Positions 52,713 to 62,709 of a stretch of 64,000 nt of DNA are shown piece by piece. Each line of letters starts with the position of its first letter. Position 1 is the stretch's first letter. The translations under genes and the position numbers were made by a program. Source of the DNA: Mesoflavibacter profundi (lineage in GTDB: Bacteria; Bacteroidota; Bacteroidia; Flavobacteriales; Flavobacteriaceae); NCBI RefSeq assembly GCF_014764305.1, contig NZ_CP061703.1, positions 1,828,800 through 1,892,799 on the forward strand, written 5' to 3'. The notes under the pieces were generated by a model, which did no database searches, was not told the origin of the DNA, and was given only the letters and a program-made list of their open reading frames with translations.

Positions 52713-53384
52713 TTATTTAACAACCTTAATATTTGTAAAGTAAAGTTTAAAATTTCCTTCTTTGTTTTTATGTGTTAAACTAAGGTTTAATCCATTAAAA
52801 TTTTGATAATCTTCCCAAGTATTAATCATAGAAGGTTCATTGCTGTTACCTTGTCTAAAAACCCATTCTGTGATTTGGTAATTATCGTCAAAATAAAAGT
52901 CGTAAGCATCACCAGGTGTGTAACCACCTTTATCTGGATAGGTTAACGTTATTTTGTTGGATTCAACATTGCTAATTGGTGTATTTTCTTTTGAAAATTC
53001 ACTAATTGTAGCGCTTTTATCCCAGATTAACTGAAAAGGTGCCAGCAACCAAAATTTATCATTTATAAATCCTTGATCGGCTTTTATGTTTGTGCTATCA
53101 ACAGATTTACGATTATAGGTAATTGTGTCTTTTGTGGTAATTAAGGTGACTTCGTTAGATTTTGGTTTCCAAATCCAAGAACGTTCAAAATGCGAACTAT
53201 CTCTATCTACATTAAAGGTGAAACCGATTTCGGTAATGTCTTTAAAGTGTTTAAAACCGTAATTGTTTGCAATTTTTTCAGCAGTTGTAAGCGGTTTTGT
53301 TTCTTCTTTTTGGGCTGGTTTAGTTTCGTTTTTACAACTAAAAAGTAAAAAAGAAAGGATAGAAATTGTGTAAAGTAATCTCAT
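52713..53384 (-). CDS. Lipoprotein, DUF6503-like, unknown function
   Basis: The 223-residue product has a lipobox LFSC (C17) and a beta-rich mature domain (ERSWIWKPKSNEVTLI, DAYDFYFDDNYQITEWVFR, WEDYQNFNGLNLSLTH). These resemble lipid-binding LolA/LolB-like folds. The family name is from memory. It precedes kynU but a terminator separates them. Confidence 0.7.
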   Translation of the reverse strand: MRLLYTISILSFLLFSCKNETKPAQKEETKPLTTAEKIANNYGFKHFKDITEIGFTFNVDRDSSHFERSWIWKPKSNEVTLITTKDTITYNRKSVDSTNIKADQGFINDKFWLLAPFQLIWDKSATISEFSKENTPISNVESNKITLTYPDKGGYTPGDAYDFYFDDNYQITEWVFRQGNSNEPSMINTWEDYQNFNGLNLSLTHKNKEGNFKLYFTNIKVVK

Positions 53385-53472
53385 AAGTTTTTGTGTAAAG
53401 TTACGTAATTGAAATTTTGAATCACTTTTTTAGTTTAATTTAGATGAAATTTATCATCAATAATTTACAATA

Positions 53473-54273
53473 ATGAAAGACCTAAACGACGCCTTTAGTA
53501 CAAACAAAGCCACTTGGAATGAAAAAGTAAAAGCGCATGCCAATAGTGATTTTTACAAATTAGACGCATTTATAAATGGTGAAAACTCGCTTAATGCATA
53601 CGAGTTAAACGCTCTGCCAGACGTAAAAGGTAAGTCGTTATTACATTTGCAATGTCATTTTGGTCAAGATACTTTAAGCTGGAGTAGGTTAGGCGCAAAG
53701 TGTACTGGAGTAGATTTAAGTGACGAAGGTGTTAAACTAGCACAGCAATTAAATAACCAGTTAAAATTAGATGCCAACTTTGTATGTTGTAATGTTTTAG
53801 ACACATCGCAACATGTAAAAGAACAGTTTGATATTGTTTTTACCAGTTATGGCGTAATAGGTTGGTTGCCCGATTTAAAACCTTGGGGAAAAATGATTGC
53901 AGAGCGTTTAAAAGATGGAGGTACATTTTATATGGTCGAGTTTCATCCAATAGTTTGGATGTTTGATTATTTAGACGGACAACCAAAAATGAAATATGGT
54001 TATATGCAAGATGAAGCCATTTATGAAGAATATGAAGGAACTTACGGAGATACTAACGCTAAAATGATAAGTAAAGAATACGGTTGGAATCATGGTTTAA
54101 GCGAAGTTATTAACGCCTTAACCGAAGCTGGTTTACGTATTGATTATTTAAACGAGTATGATGAAAGTCCGTATAATGTATTGCCGAATTTAGAAGCAAC
54201 TAAATCGGGAACATACGTTACTAAAGACAAATTGTATCCTTTAATTTTTGAGATAAAAGCTAATAAGTTTTAA
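53473..54273 (+). CDS. Class I SAM-dependent methyltransferase
   Basis: The 266-residue enzyme has motif I LLHLQCHFGQDTLSW, an acidic GVDLSDEGVKLA and FDIVFTSYGVIGWLPD. The target is unknown; the type is shared with small-molecule methyltransferases. It is divergent from the lipoprotein gene at 53384. Confidence 0.9.
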   Translation: MKDLNDAFSTNKATWNEKVKAHANSDFYKLDAFINGENSLNAYELNALPDVKGKSLLHLQCHFGQDTLSWSRLGAKCTGVDLSDEGVKLAQQLNNQLKLDANFVCCNVLDTSQHVKEQFDIVFTSYGVIGWLPDLKPWGKMIAERLKDGGTFYMVEFHPIVWMFDYLDGQPKMKYGYMQDEAIYEEYEGTYGDTNAKMISKEYGWNHGLSEVINALTEAGLRIDYLNEYDESPYNVLPNLEATKSGTYVTKDKLYPLIFEIKANKF

Positions 54274-54278
54274 ATAAA

Positions 54279-54698
54279 TTATAAACCACATTTGAATAAT
54301 TCATCTTTATTTTCTTTTTTGATGAATTGTTTTAGCTCCTCTTCAGGAGATATGATAGAATGACCTCTAATTAAAAATGAATCGAAAAGATTATCATCTG
54401 AAATAACTATGTAGATACTTGCGTTAGAATTACTCTCATAATTTTTAAAACTGTAAAGAATTATTTTAGTCGGATTTTGGTTACAGTCACTTATAATTTT
54501 ACTTGCTGTAAAATAATTTTTAATATCAAATTGCTCTTGAAATTTTTCTTTAATGTTAGAAACATAATAATATTCTTTAATTCCAGTAATTGCATATTCT
54601 AAATATAATTCTTCATTGTATTCAAAGTCATTTATTTGACCAAATGAATTTATGCTTGTTAAAAATGTTATAGTAATTAGAAATAATATTTTTTTCAT
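54279..54698 (-). CDS. Secreted small protein, unknown function
   Basis: The 139-residue product has a signal peptide (about 1-20, SINSFGQ) and no recognised domain; two Cys (ISDCN and FKCGL) could form a disulfide. It is Lys/Asn/Glu-rich. It lies between methyltransferase and msrA. Confidence 0.6.
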   Translation of the reverse strand: MKKILFLITITFLTSINSFGQINDFEYNEELYLEYAITGIKEYYYVSNIKEKFQEQFDIKNYFTASKIISDCNQNPTKIILYSFKNYESNSNASIYIVISDDNLFDSFLIRGHSIISPEEELKQFIKKENKDELFKCGL

Positions 54699-54744
54699 AA
54701 AATACGGACTAGGTTTATTTGGGTTGTGCTTAACTTAATACAAT

Positions 54745-55401
54745 TTAATGCTTTTCCTTTAAAACTTCTGGCATTTTAGCTTGAAATTTTTTTAAACGCG
54801 GTATAGAAACGTTTTGTATATACGGATTTTCAGGATGTAACTTCTCATAATTTTGGTGATAGTCTTCTGCTATCCAAAATTTTTGAAACGGATAGACTTC
54901 AGCAGCAATTGTAGCGTTTAATTGTTTTGCTAAAGCAGATTTTTTCTGTTCTATTATGTTCTTTTGGGCTTCATTTTGATAAAAAATAATAGAACGGTAT
55001 TGAGATCCACGATCTGGTCCTTGTCCATTAACTTGTGTTGGATTTTGTGATGCGAAATACACATCTACTAAGGTAGAAAAGCTAACTACTTTAGGATTAT
55101 AAATAACTTCTACAGCTTCGGCATGACCTGTTAATCCAGTGTTGCTTTTTTCGTAAGTTGGATTTTGTGTATGTCCACCAGAATAACCGCTAATAGCTTC
55201 TTCTACACCTTTAACGCTTTCGTAAATAGCTTCTACGCACCAAAAACAGCCACTAGCAAAATACGCTTTTGCTAATCCGTTTTCTAAAGGTACTTCTTTG
55301 GGTTTAGCGTTTTTTACAGCATCTTGTTTTGGATTGGTTTGTGCTTGATTATTACAGCTAAAAAATAATGTTAGTAATAGGATTGGAATTAATCGTTTCA
55401 T
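54745..55401 (-). CDS. msrA: Peptide-methionine (S)-S-oxide reductase MsrA, lipoprotein form
   Basis: MsrA repairs oxidised methionine. The catalytic GCFWC motif is at about residues 52-56, after a lipobox FFSC (C16), so this copy is exported and lipid-anchored. Other segments are EAISGYSGGHTQNPTYE and PTQVNGQGPDRGSQYRS. There is no fused MsrB domain. The 218-residue length fits an MsrA plus leader. Confidence 0.95.
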   Translation of the reverse strand: MKRLIPILLLTLFFSCNNQAQTNPKQDAVKNAKPKEVPLENGLAKAYFASGCFWCVEAIYESVKGVEEAISGYSGGHTQNPTYEKSNTGLTGHAEAVEVIYNPKVVSFSTLVDVYFASQNPTQVNGQGPDRGSQYRSIIFYQNEAQKNIIEQKKSALAKQLNATIAAEVYPFQKFWIAEDYHQNYEKLHPENPYIQNVSIPRLKKFQAKMPEVLKEKH

Positions 55402-55478
55402 TTGAGAATTTCTTTTTCATGTTTAGACGTATAAATTACTAAACCCTTAATTTATTTTTAATAAAATTGTCTTAAAAT

Positions 55479-55510
55479 AAAAAAGCCTTCAAATTATTGA
55501 AGGCTTTTTT
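55479..55510 (-). terminator. Intrinsic terminator after the coiled-coil gene
   Basis: A 14-bp perfect stem AAAAAAGCCTTCAA/TTGAAGGCTTTTTT with an ATTA loop. It lies 22 bases beyond the stop of the gene at 55533. Confidence 0.93.
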
Positions 55511-55532
55511 TGTATTAAAGAGATTATTAGAC

Positions 55533-56315
55533 TTAAGATAACTTAGCAAATAATTTTTCCATTTTTTCTTTTTGTTCTTCGGCAAGAGTTGGATCTACAA
55601 GTATACGTCCACTATGCTCATCTGTAATAATTTTTTTACGAGAAGCAATTTCCATTTGTACTTGTGGAGGAATTGTAAAATAAGATCCACCAGATGCACC
55701 TCTTTCAACAGGAACAACTGCTAATCCATTTTTTACATTAGCTCTTATTCTTTCGTAAGCTTTTACTAAACGCTCTTCGATTTTCTTTTTAGAAGCTTCA
55801 GATTTTTCTAATAATGCTTGTTCTTCTTTTTCAGTTTCTTTTAAGATAGCATCTAATTCACCTTTTTTATGTTTTAGGTGAGTTTCACGATCTTTAGCGT
55901 GTTCTTTAGTTTTAGCAATTACTTCTTTCTTTTGCTCGATTTGAGCTTTAAATTCTCTAATGTGCTTTTCAGCTAATTGAATTTCTAATTCTTGATATTC
56001 AATTTCTTTGCTTAAAGAGTTAAATTCTCTGTTATTTCTAACATTTTTTTGTTGCTCTGTATATTTTTTAATTAAAGCTTTAGATTCTTCAATTAAATTT
56101 TTTCTTGCGCTAATTTCAGAGTCAATATTAGCAAGACTGTCATCTAGTTTTTCTAGTCTTGTTTTTAAACCAGCAACTTCATCTTCTAAATCACTAACTT
56201 CTAGAGGTAATTCTCCACGAACGTTTCTTATCTCGTCTATTCTAGAGTCGATTAATTGTAAGTCGTATAATGCTCTTAAACGCTCTTCTACTGTTGCTTC
56301 TTTTGTCTTTGCCAT
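55533..56315 (-). CDS. Coiled-coil protein of the C4 zinc-ribbon family with lost cysteines
   Basis: The 260-residue protein is a long antiparallel coiled coil (about 8-190) ending in the place of the zinc ribbon found in this family (CT398/DUF164 type). The ribbon fold is kept in outline (GGSYFTIPPQVQMEIASRKK and SGRILVDP) but the four metal Cys are replaced by Ala, Ser, Asp and Ser. Relatives are thought to link flagellar or envelope processes to RNA metabolism in other phyla; its role here is unknown. It is three bases from the Nif3-like gene, so they are co-transcribed. Confidence 0.88.
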   Translation of the reverse strand: MAKTKEATVEERLRALYDLQLIDSRIDEIRNVRGELPLEVSDLEDEVAGLKTRLEKLDDSLANIDSEISARKNLIEESKALIKKYTEQQKNVRNNREFNSLSKEIEYQELEIQLAEKHIREFKAQIEQKKEVIAKTKEHAKDRETHLKHKKGELDAILKETEKEEQALLEKSEASKKKIEERLVKAYERIRANVKNGLAVVPVERGASGGSYFTIPPQVQMEIASRKKIITDEHSGRILVDPTLAEEQKEKMEKLFAKLS

Positions 56316-56318
56316 ATT

Positions 56319-57413
56319 TTAAAAATACTTAACAGGATTGGTATTTGTGTTTGATAAAACGAATGCAAAATTAGGAATTTTTTTTGTAAGTATTGCTACT
56401 AAACCGTTTTTTGTGTACTGTTCACTTTCGTAATGGCCAATATCTACTAAAAGAATGTTGTTTTCGGCTTGAAAAAAGTCGTGATATTTTAAGTCTGCAG
56501 TTACAAAAGCATCTGCGCCAGAAGCTTTTGCAGCGCCAATTGCAAAGCTGCCAGAGCCACCTAAAACAGCAACTTTTTTAATTTTTTTATTTAGTAATTG
56601 CGTATGTCTTACGTAAGGTGCTTTCATTTTATCTTTAAGATAATTTAAAAAGTCTTTTTCTTCCATTTCTTGCTCAAATTGAGCTATCATACCCATTCCT
56701 ATAGATTGGTTTGTGTTTTCTAATGTAGAAATTTCATAAGCAACTTCTTCATAAGAATGTGTTTTAAATAACGTGCTTAAAATTTTAGTTTCTAAATGTT
56801 TAGGAAAGGTGATGTTTATTTGAGTTTCGTTTTCGTAATGTGTTTCGCCTTTTTTACCAATTGTAGGATTAGCATCTTGGTTGGCATTAAATGTCCCAAT
56901 ACCATCTACATTAAAACTACAATTACTGTAATTGCCAATACTACCTGCTCCAGCATCAAATAAGGCATTACGTAATTGTTCTGCTTCTGCTTTAGGAACA
57001 AAAGTTGTTAGTTTTTTTATGGTTTGCTTTTGCGGAATTAATATACGCTGATTAATTAAGTTTAATTGATCGCATAGCATAGCGTTAACGCCTTTTTTGT
57101 AGTTGTCTAAAGCGGTATGAATTGCATAAATTGCGATATCGTTTTTTATAGCTTTTAATACAGCACGTTCTACATAGTTTTTACCTGTTAAGCTTTTTAA
57201 ACCTTTAAAAATGATAGGATGAAAACTTATTATTAAGTTGCAGTTTTTTGCAATAGCTTCGTCTACCACAGCTTCAGTTGTGTCTAGCGTGATTAAAGCC
57301 GATGTTGCTTTAGTATTTTTATCGCCAACCAAAAGACCAACATTATCAAAATCTTCTGCGTATTGTAATGGTGCATCTTTTTCTAATGCTTCAATAATGT
57401 CTTTTATTAGCAT
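56319..57413 (-). CDS. Nif3-like dinuclear metal centre protein
   Basis: The 364-residue protein belongs to the NIF3/YbgI family (DNVGLLVGD, NLIISFHPIIFKGLK, AIHTALDN, and near the end VDIGHYESEQY), with the metal ligands His, Asp and Glu spread over both halves. It has the extra YqfO-like middle domain (about 120-230). Family members are implicated in GTP cyclohydrolase-like reactions but the role is not settled. Operon with the coiled-coil gene. Confidence 0.93.
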   Translation of the reverse strand: MLIKDIIEALEKDAPLQYAEDFDNVGLLVGDKNTKATSALITLDTTEAVVDEAIAKNCNLIISFHPIIFKGLKSLTGKNYVERAVLKAIKNDIAIYAIHTALDNYKKGVNAMLCDQLNLINQRILIPQKQTIKKLTTFVPKAEAEQLRNALFDAGAGSIGNYSNCSFNVDGIGTFNANQDANPTIGKKGETHYENETQINITFPKHLETKILSTLFKTHSYEEVAYEISTLENTNQSIGMGMIAQFEQEMEEKDFLNYLKDKMKAPYVRHTQLLNKKIKKVAVLGGSGSFAIGAAKASGADAFVTADLKYHDFFQAENNILLVDIGHYESEQYTKNGLVAILTKKIPNFAFVLSNTNTNPVKYF

Positions 57414-57503
57414 ACTTTTTTATGTTTAATAATTTAAAACAAATATAAAATATTTACTTTCGTTACTGTAATCTGTTAAAATAAAACAGAAATTTTATCC
57501 TGA

Positions 57504-58508
57504 ATGAAGTTAATAAGACGCTTACTTTTTCCTGTTGTACCTATTTACTATTTGGTAACTTGGTTTAGAAACTTAGCTTATGATAAAGGTTGGAAATCTT
57601 CAAAATCTTACGATTTTCCTGTAATTTGTGTAGGTAATTTAAGTGCTGGCGGAACAGGAAAAACGCCAATGGTTGAGTATTTAATCAGACTGTTAAAAGA
57701 TAAAACTAACTTAGCTACTTTAAGTCGTGGTTATGGTAGGAAAACAAAAGGATTTTTATTAGCAGAAGACAATATTACAGCGACTGAATTAGGTGACGAG
57801 CCATTTCAATTTTACCATAAATTTAAAGATGAAATACAAGTTGCAGTAGATGAAAATAGACAACATGGAATTGCACAATTAACTAAAATTTGTAATTCGC
57901 CTTTAACTATAATTTTAGATGATGCCTACCAACATAGAAAAGTAACCGCTGGATTTAATATATTGCTAACGACTTTCCATAATTTATTTGTAGACGATAT
58001 TGTTTTACCAACAGGAAATTTAAGAGAACCAAGATCTGGTTATAAAAGAGCAAATGTTATAGTTGTAACAAAGTGTCCAGAAACTATTAGTCAAGAACAA
58101 CAGGAAGCAATTGTTTTAAAATTAAACGCAAAATCTTATCAAAATGTGTTTTTTAGCTATATAAGTTATGCCGATTTTGTACTTAATAACTCTAGCAAAA
58201 TAGCATTAAAAGATTTACCGGATTTTACTTTAGTTACTGGAATTGCAAATGCTACACCTTTTGTTGATTTTTTAAATAAAAATACACTTAAGTTTAACCA
58301 CTTAGCCTATAAAGATCATTATAATTTTACTGCAAATGATATTAAAAAGTTATCTGAATTAGATCTGATTGTAACCACTGAAAAAGATTACATGAGATTA
58401 AAAGATGAATCTTTATTAAAAGATAAACTGTATTATTTACCAATACAAACAGAGATTATTAATTCTGAAGCTTTTGATAGTTTAATCAATAAGTATATAA
58501 CAGCTTAA
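57504..58508 (+). CDS. lpxK: Tetraacyldisaccharide 4'-kinase
   Basis: LpxK adds the 4'-phosphate to lipid A precursor in the inner membrane. The 334-residue chain has an N-terminal membrane-associated helix (about 8-24), the P-loop VGNLSAGGTGKTPM and the Walker-B-like ILDDAYQHRKV. All motifs are intact. Its stop overlaps the convergent kinase gene by four bases. Confidence 0.96.
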   Translation: MKLIRRLLFPVVPIYYLVTWFRNLAYDKGWKSSKSYDFPVICVGNLSAGGTGKTPMVEYLIRLLKDKTNLATLSRGYGRKTKGFLLAEDNITATELGDEPFQFYHKFKDEIQVAVDENRQHGIAQLTKICNSPLTIILDDAYQHRKVTAGFNILLTTFHNLFVDDIVLPTGNLREPRSGYKRANVIVVTKCPETISQEQQEAIVLKLNAKSYQNVFFSYISYADFVLNNSSKIALKDLPDFTLVTGIANATPFVDFLNKNTLKFNHLAYKDHYNFTANDIKKLSELDLIVTTEKDYMRLKDESLLKDKLYYLPIQTEIINSEAFDSLINKYITA

Positions 58509-60739
58509 GACGATTTTTTATCTGTAATCATAAGCGCATTAAATAATTTACGCTCAAAATCTTCTTGTTTAAATGGTTTAGGGATAATGTCTGTAAAACC
58601 AGCATCTTCAAATTCTTGCATTTTATCCTCGATTGTTACAGCAGTTAATGCAAAAATGGTAAGTTCTTTATCAAAAGTTCTAATAATTCTAGTAGCTTCC
58701 ATACCACTAATGCCTGGCATATGAATATCCATTAGTACAACATCGTAGTTGTTGATTTTTACCATGTCTACAGCTTCTTCACCATTGTCTACAACATCGC
58801 AATACAATTTCATTTTGTTCAGGATTTTTTTAGTAATCATTTGATTAATTTTATTATCCTCTACAACTAGTATTTTTATATTGCTTAATTCGATTTCGTC
58901 TACGTCTTTAAAGAAGTTTGTTTTAGATACTTTAATTTCTTGGTGGCTCTTTTTCATAGGTAATTCAAAGAAAAAGGTTGTGCCTTTACCAAGCTCACTT
59001 TTTAGATAGATTTTTCCTTTTAAGATATCAATTAAACCTTTTACGATAGATAATCCTAATCCGGTACCACCATATTTTCTGTTAATTTGAATTGAGCCTT
59101 GAGAAAAACTTTCGAACATATTTTGTTGTTTTTCTTTGCTAATTCCTATACCGTTATCTTCAACTTCAAATCTAACTTCTAGATTATCTCCAGCTTCCTT
59201 TTGTTTAATTATTCTTATCCAGATGTCGCCATCTTTTGTAAATTTAATCGAATTACCTATTAAGTTGATTAGTATTTGAGAAATTTTTAACTGATCGGCA
59301 TCAAAATTTTCTGGTAATTCTCTATCGTATTCAAAATGAATCGTGATGTTATTGTCTAAAGCCGAATTATTTAATGCTGATATGACATTTTCTACCTTCT
59401 TTTTTAGATTGAAAACTTCCGGTTCGATATCTACTTTATTGGCTTCAATTTTATTTATTTGAAGAATATCGTTAATGAAGGTTAGTAAATAATCTCCAGA
59501 AAATTTTAAAGATTTTAAATGCTGTACTTGTTCAGGTTTTGGGTTTTCTTCAAGTAACATATTTGTTAATCCAGTTACAGCGTACAAAGGTGTTCTTAGC
59601 TCGTGCGTTACGGTAGATAAAAAGTTAGCTTTTGTTTTTGTAGCTAATTCTGCTTTTTCCATTGCAATGGTAAGCTCGGCATTTTTTTTATGTAATATAT
59701 TATTAGATTTTAATCTAATATTATTGTTTTTGTACAACGATAATGTTAAAAGTGATAGTATTGTAATTAAAGCTATACTTAATATGGTAGTAAGCTTTTC
59801 TAACCAAGAACTGCTAACTTCTTTTTCTAGATTAGCTTCTCGTTCTTTTTGATAATCTATGTGATTATCAAACATAAAAGTTAAACGCTTTTCTGGCGCT
59901 AGATAAGAGCGTTTTGCCTTTAGTAAAGAGTCGTTTAAGGCTAGATGTTGTTTTAGTAGGTAATTAGCCGATTGAAATTCTCCAGCTTCTTCTTTAATCT
60001 GACTTTTTATTTTAAATCCTAGATTTAAAATGTGTTTAAAATTATTTTTTTCGGCAATTTGAAAACCTAAATTAGCAAGACTATCGGCTTCTTCTAATTT
60101 GTCTAAAGCAGCTTTTACATTAGCTAGTTTGATGTAAGTGCTACTAAGTACTTTGTTGTTTTGGTATCTTTTAGAAATACTAATAACTTCTTCGTATAAT
60201 TCTTCTGCAATGGTATAACTTTTTAAAGCTGTATACGCATCTGCTTTATACATTATAGTTTCGGCTTCGTATGCATGTAAATCTTTATCGTCAAAAATGG
60301 TAATAGCAGAATTGAAATAGTCTATAGCCGAATTGTATTCCTTTTTATAGTTTAAATAAACTAGACCTAAAGTTTTGTAAGTCTCGGCAATATTAATATT
60401 GTCTTTAGAAAAACGTTGTTTTTCTATAGCTTTTACAAGTACTTTAATAGCTTCTTCTGGATCTTCTAAAATGTAGTTAAGTTTACCAATTTTAGAATAT
60501 ATTAATCCAATGCTTTTATTATCGTTAATTTGTTTGGCTAATTCTAACGCTTGGTCAAGATCGTCTTGCGCTTTGTAATATTCATTGTTATTGATATTTT
60601 TTTGAGCAAAATTAATATCAAAAGCAATTTTGTTTTTAATCGCATCAATTTCCTTTTGACTTAAGTCTTGTGAATACGCAAAACTAAAGTGCAAAACTAC
60701 TAAAAACGGAATAATGTATGTTTTGAAAAGGCTAGTCAT
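58505..60739 (-). CDS. Hybrid TPR sensor kinase/response regulator
   Basis: A 744-residue signalling protein: signal peptide (about 1-24, SFAYSQ), tetratricopeptide repeats (about 40-260), a membrane helix (about 312-334), HisKA with the acceptor His in STVTHELRTPLYAV, a GHKL ATPase (NLIGNSIKFT, DNGIGI, GGTGLGLSI), and a C-terminal receiver with the acceptor Asp in VVLMDIHMPG. Start ATG 60739 (MTSLFKTYI) is chosen over 60757 because it gives a better signal peptide. No separate DNA-binding partner is nearby. Confidence 0.93.
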   Translation of the reverse strand: MTSLFKTYIIPFLVVLHFSFAYSQDLSQKEIDAIKNKIAFDINFAQKNINNNEYYKAQDDLDQALELAKQINDNKSIGLIYSKIGKLNYILEDPEEAIKVLVKAIEKQRFSKDNINIAETYKTLGLVYLNYKKEYNSAIDYFNSAITIFDDKDLHAYEAETIMYKADAYTALKSYTIAEELYEEVISISKRYQNNKVLSSTYIKLANVKAALDKLEEADSLANLGFQIAEKNNFKHILNLGFKIKSQIKEEAGEFQSANYLLKQHLALNDSLLKAKRSYLAPEKRLTFMFDNHIDYQKEREANLEKEVSSSWLEKLTTILSIALITILSLLTLSLYKNNNIRLKSNNILHKKNAELTIAMEKAELATKTKANFLSTVTHELRTPLYAVTGLTNMLLEENPKPEQVQHLKSLKFSGDYLLTFINDILQINKIEANKVDIEPEVFNLKKKVENVISALNNSALDNNITIHFEYDRELPENFDADQLKISQILINLIGNSIKFTKDGDIWIRIIKQKEAGDNLEVRFEVEDNGIGISKEKQQNMFESFSQGSIQINRKYGGTGLGLSIVKGLIDILKGKIYLKSELGKGTTFFFELPMKKSHQEIKVSKTNFFKDVDEIELSNIKILVVEDNKINQMITKKILNKMKLYCDVVDNGEEAVDMVKINNYDVVLMDIHMPGISGMEATRIIRTFDKELTIFALTAVTIEDKMQEFEDAGFTDIIPKPFKQEDFERKLFNALMITDKKSS

Positions 60740-60783
60740 GTTATCTTTAAAACACACAAATATAATTATTTATCCGAAAAATC

Positions 60784-61782
60784 TTAACTTTCGTCCGATA
60801 AATTGATAATCAAGTCAATTAGTCTACTGGAATATCCAGTTTCATTATCATACCAACCAATAATTTTTACCATATTACCAATTACAGACGTCATTTGTGC
60901 ATCAAAAATGCAAGAATGTGTATTACCTACAATATCTATAGACACAATCGGATCTTCTGTATATTCAAGTATACCTTTATAAGTTGTTTGAGCAGCTACT
61001 TTAAATGCGTTATTTACTTGATCTATGGTCACAGTATTTTTTACATTAAATGTAACATCTGTTAAAGATCCATTTGCAACAGGAACTCTAATACCGCAAC
61101 CACCAATTACATTAGATAAATCAGGAAATATTTTGGTTAATGCTTTAGCAGCACCAGTTGTGGTAGGAACTATACTTTGTCCTGCAGCTCTAGCACGACG
61201 TAAATCACGATGTGGTTGATCATGTAAACTTTGATCTGTAGTGTAGGAGTGTACTGTAGTTATATAAGCTTGGTCTATACCACATAAATCGTTAATAATT
61301 TTAAACATTGGTGCAGCGTTATTTGTCGTGCAAGATGCATTAGAAATTATCTTTTCGCTACCATCCAAACTATTTTGATTGACGCCTAAAACAATTGTTT
61401 TTATCGTATCGTCAATTGGCGGAACACTTAAAATTACTTTTTTAGATCCGTTTTTAAGATGAAATTCTAAATCTTCGGAAGTTTTAAATTTACCAGTAGA
61501 TTCAATGACAAAATCTGGTTGTAGTGTAGACCAATCAATGTCTTTAGGATGTTTTTTATTATCTAATGGAATTTTTTTATTGTTTACTACTATGGAATTT
61601 TCAGTAGAAAAAATTTCAGCAGGAAAAACACCATGAATACTATCGTATTTTAATAAATGTGCTAATGTTTTAGCATCAGCCAAATCATTAATAGCAATTA
61701 CCTTTATAGATGGATGATTGTGTAGTAATCTAAAAACACGCCTACCAATACGACCGAAACCGTTAATAGCAACCGTTATCAT
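60784..61782 (-). CDS. gap: Glyceraldehyde-3-phosphate dehydrogenase, type I
   Basis: GAPDH makes 1,3-bisphosphoglycerate from glyceraldehyde 3-phosphate. The 332-residue chain has the NAD loop NGFGRIGRRV, active-site Cys in SNASCTTNNAAP and TTTGAAKAL. Its start overlaps the lipA stop by one base (TAATG), so gap is read with lipA. Flavobacteria often have more than one copy; which this is cannot be told. Confidence 0.96.
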   Translation of the reverse strand: MITVAINGFGRIGRRVFRLLHNHPSIKVIAINDLADAKTLAHLLKYDSIHGVFPAEIFSTENSIVVNNKKIPLDNKKHPKDIDWSTLQPDFVIESTGKFKTSEDLEFHLKNGSKKVILSVPPIDDTIKTIVLGVNQNSLDGSEKIISNASCTTNNAAPMFKIINDLCGIDQAYITTVHSYTTDQSLHDQPHRDLRRARAAGQSIVPTTTGAAKALTKIFPDLSNVIGGCGIRVPVANGSLTDVTFNVKNTVTIDQVNNAFKVAAQTTYKGILEYTEDPIVSIDIVGNTHSCIFDAQMTSVIGNMVKIIGWYDNETGYSSRLIDLIINLSDES

Positions 61783-62660
61783 TAATTTATATGTTTTTGA
61801 GCTTTATATGAAGATCTAACTAAGGCGCTACTTTCTACATGTCTAAAACCAAGTTTAAGACCAATTTCTTCGTATTCTTTAAATTCGTCAGGCATCACAA
61901 AACGTTTTACAGGTAAATGTTTTTTACTTGGTTGTAAATACTGTCCAATAGTAACAACATCTACGTTGTTTTCTTTTAAATCGTGTAAAGTTTCAATTAC
62001 CTCTTCTTTAGTTTCGCCTAAACCTAACATTATTCCAGATTTAGTACGACGTTGTCCTTGCTGTTTTAAATAATTTAAAACTTGCATACTACGGTCGTAT
62101 TTTGCTTGAATACGTACTTCTCTAGTTAATCTCCTAACGGTTTCTATATTATGCGAAACAACTTCTGGAGCAACATTAATAATTCTATCAAGGTGCATTT
62201 CTATACCTTGAAAATCAGGGATTAAAGTTTCCATAGTAGTTTCAGGATTCATACGTCTTACAGCCTTAACGGTTTCTGCCCACATGATACTTCCCATGTC
62301 TTTAAGATCATCTCTATCTACACTGGTAAGAACAGCGTGTTTGATTTTCATTATTTTTATAGATCTAGCAACCTTTTCTGGTTCGTCCCAATCTACAGTT
62401 TCAGGTCTACCAGTTTTAACACCGCAAAAGCCACATGATCTAGTGCAAATGTTACCAAGAATCATGAAGGTTGCAGTACCTTCGCCCCAACATTCGCCCA
62501 TATTTGGACAGCTTCCAGAAGTACAAATTGTATTAAGTTTGTATTTGTCTACTAAGCCTCTTAACTCGGTATACTTTTTACCTGTAGGTAATTTTACACG
62601 AAGCCATTTTGGTTTAGGTTTTCTTTCTGGTAATATATTTGAAGTATTCTCTGTGTTCAT
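61782..62660 (-). CDS. lipA: Lipoyl synthase
   Basis: LipA inserts two sulfurs into protein-bound octanoate to make lipoate. The 292-residue radical-SAM enzyme has both iron-sulfur clusters: the auxiliary set [12 protein letters not shown] and the radical-SAM CTRSCGFC. Both are intact. It lies between the Nramp-family transporter gene and gap, 49 bases from the former. Confidence 0.97.
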   Translation of the reverse strand: MNTENTSNILPERKPKPKWLRVKLPTGKKYTELRGLVDKYKLNTICTSGSCPNMGECWGEGTATFMILGNICTRSCGFCGVKTGRPETVDWDEPEKVARSIKIMKIKHAVLTSVDRDDLKDMGSIMWAETVKAVRRMNPETTMETLIPDFQGIEMHLDRIINVAPEVVSHNIETVRRLTREVRIQAKYDRSMQVLNYLKQQGQRRTKSGIMLGLGETKEEVIETLHDLKENNVDVVTIGQYLQPSKKHLPVKRFVMPDEFKEYEEIGLKLGFRHVESSALVRSSYKAQKHIN

Positions 62661-62709
62661 ATCTAAATAATCAAGTCACAAAGATACGAGTAAATAATGT
62701 GAATAAAAA

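Noticed and set aside
58505-58508. Frame error at the lpxK / hybrid kinase junction
   Set aside because: A four-base overlap of convergent stops is normal here; the same occurs at 23513 and 37347, and both products are full length.
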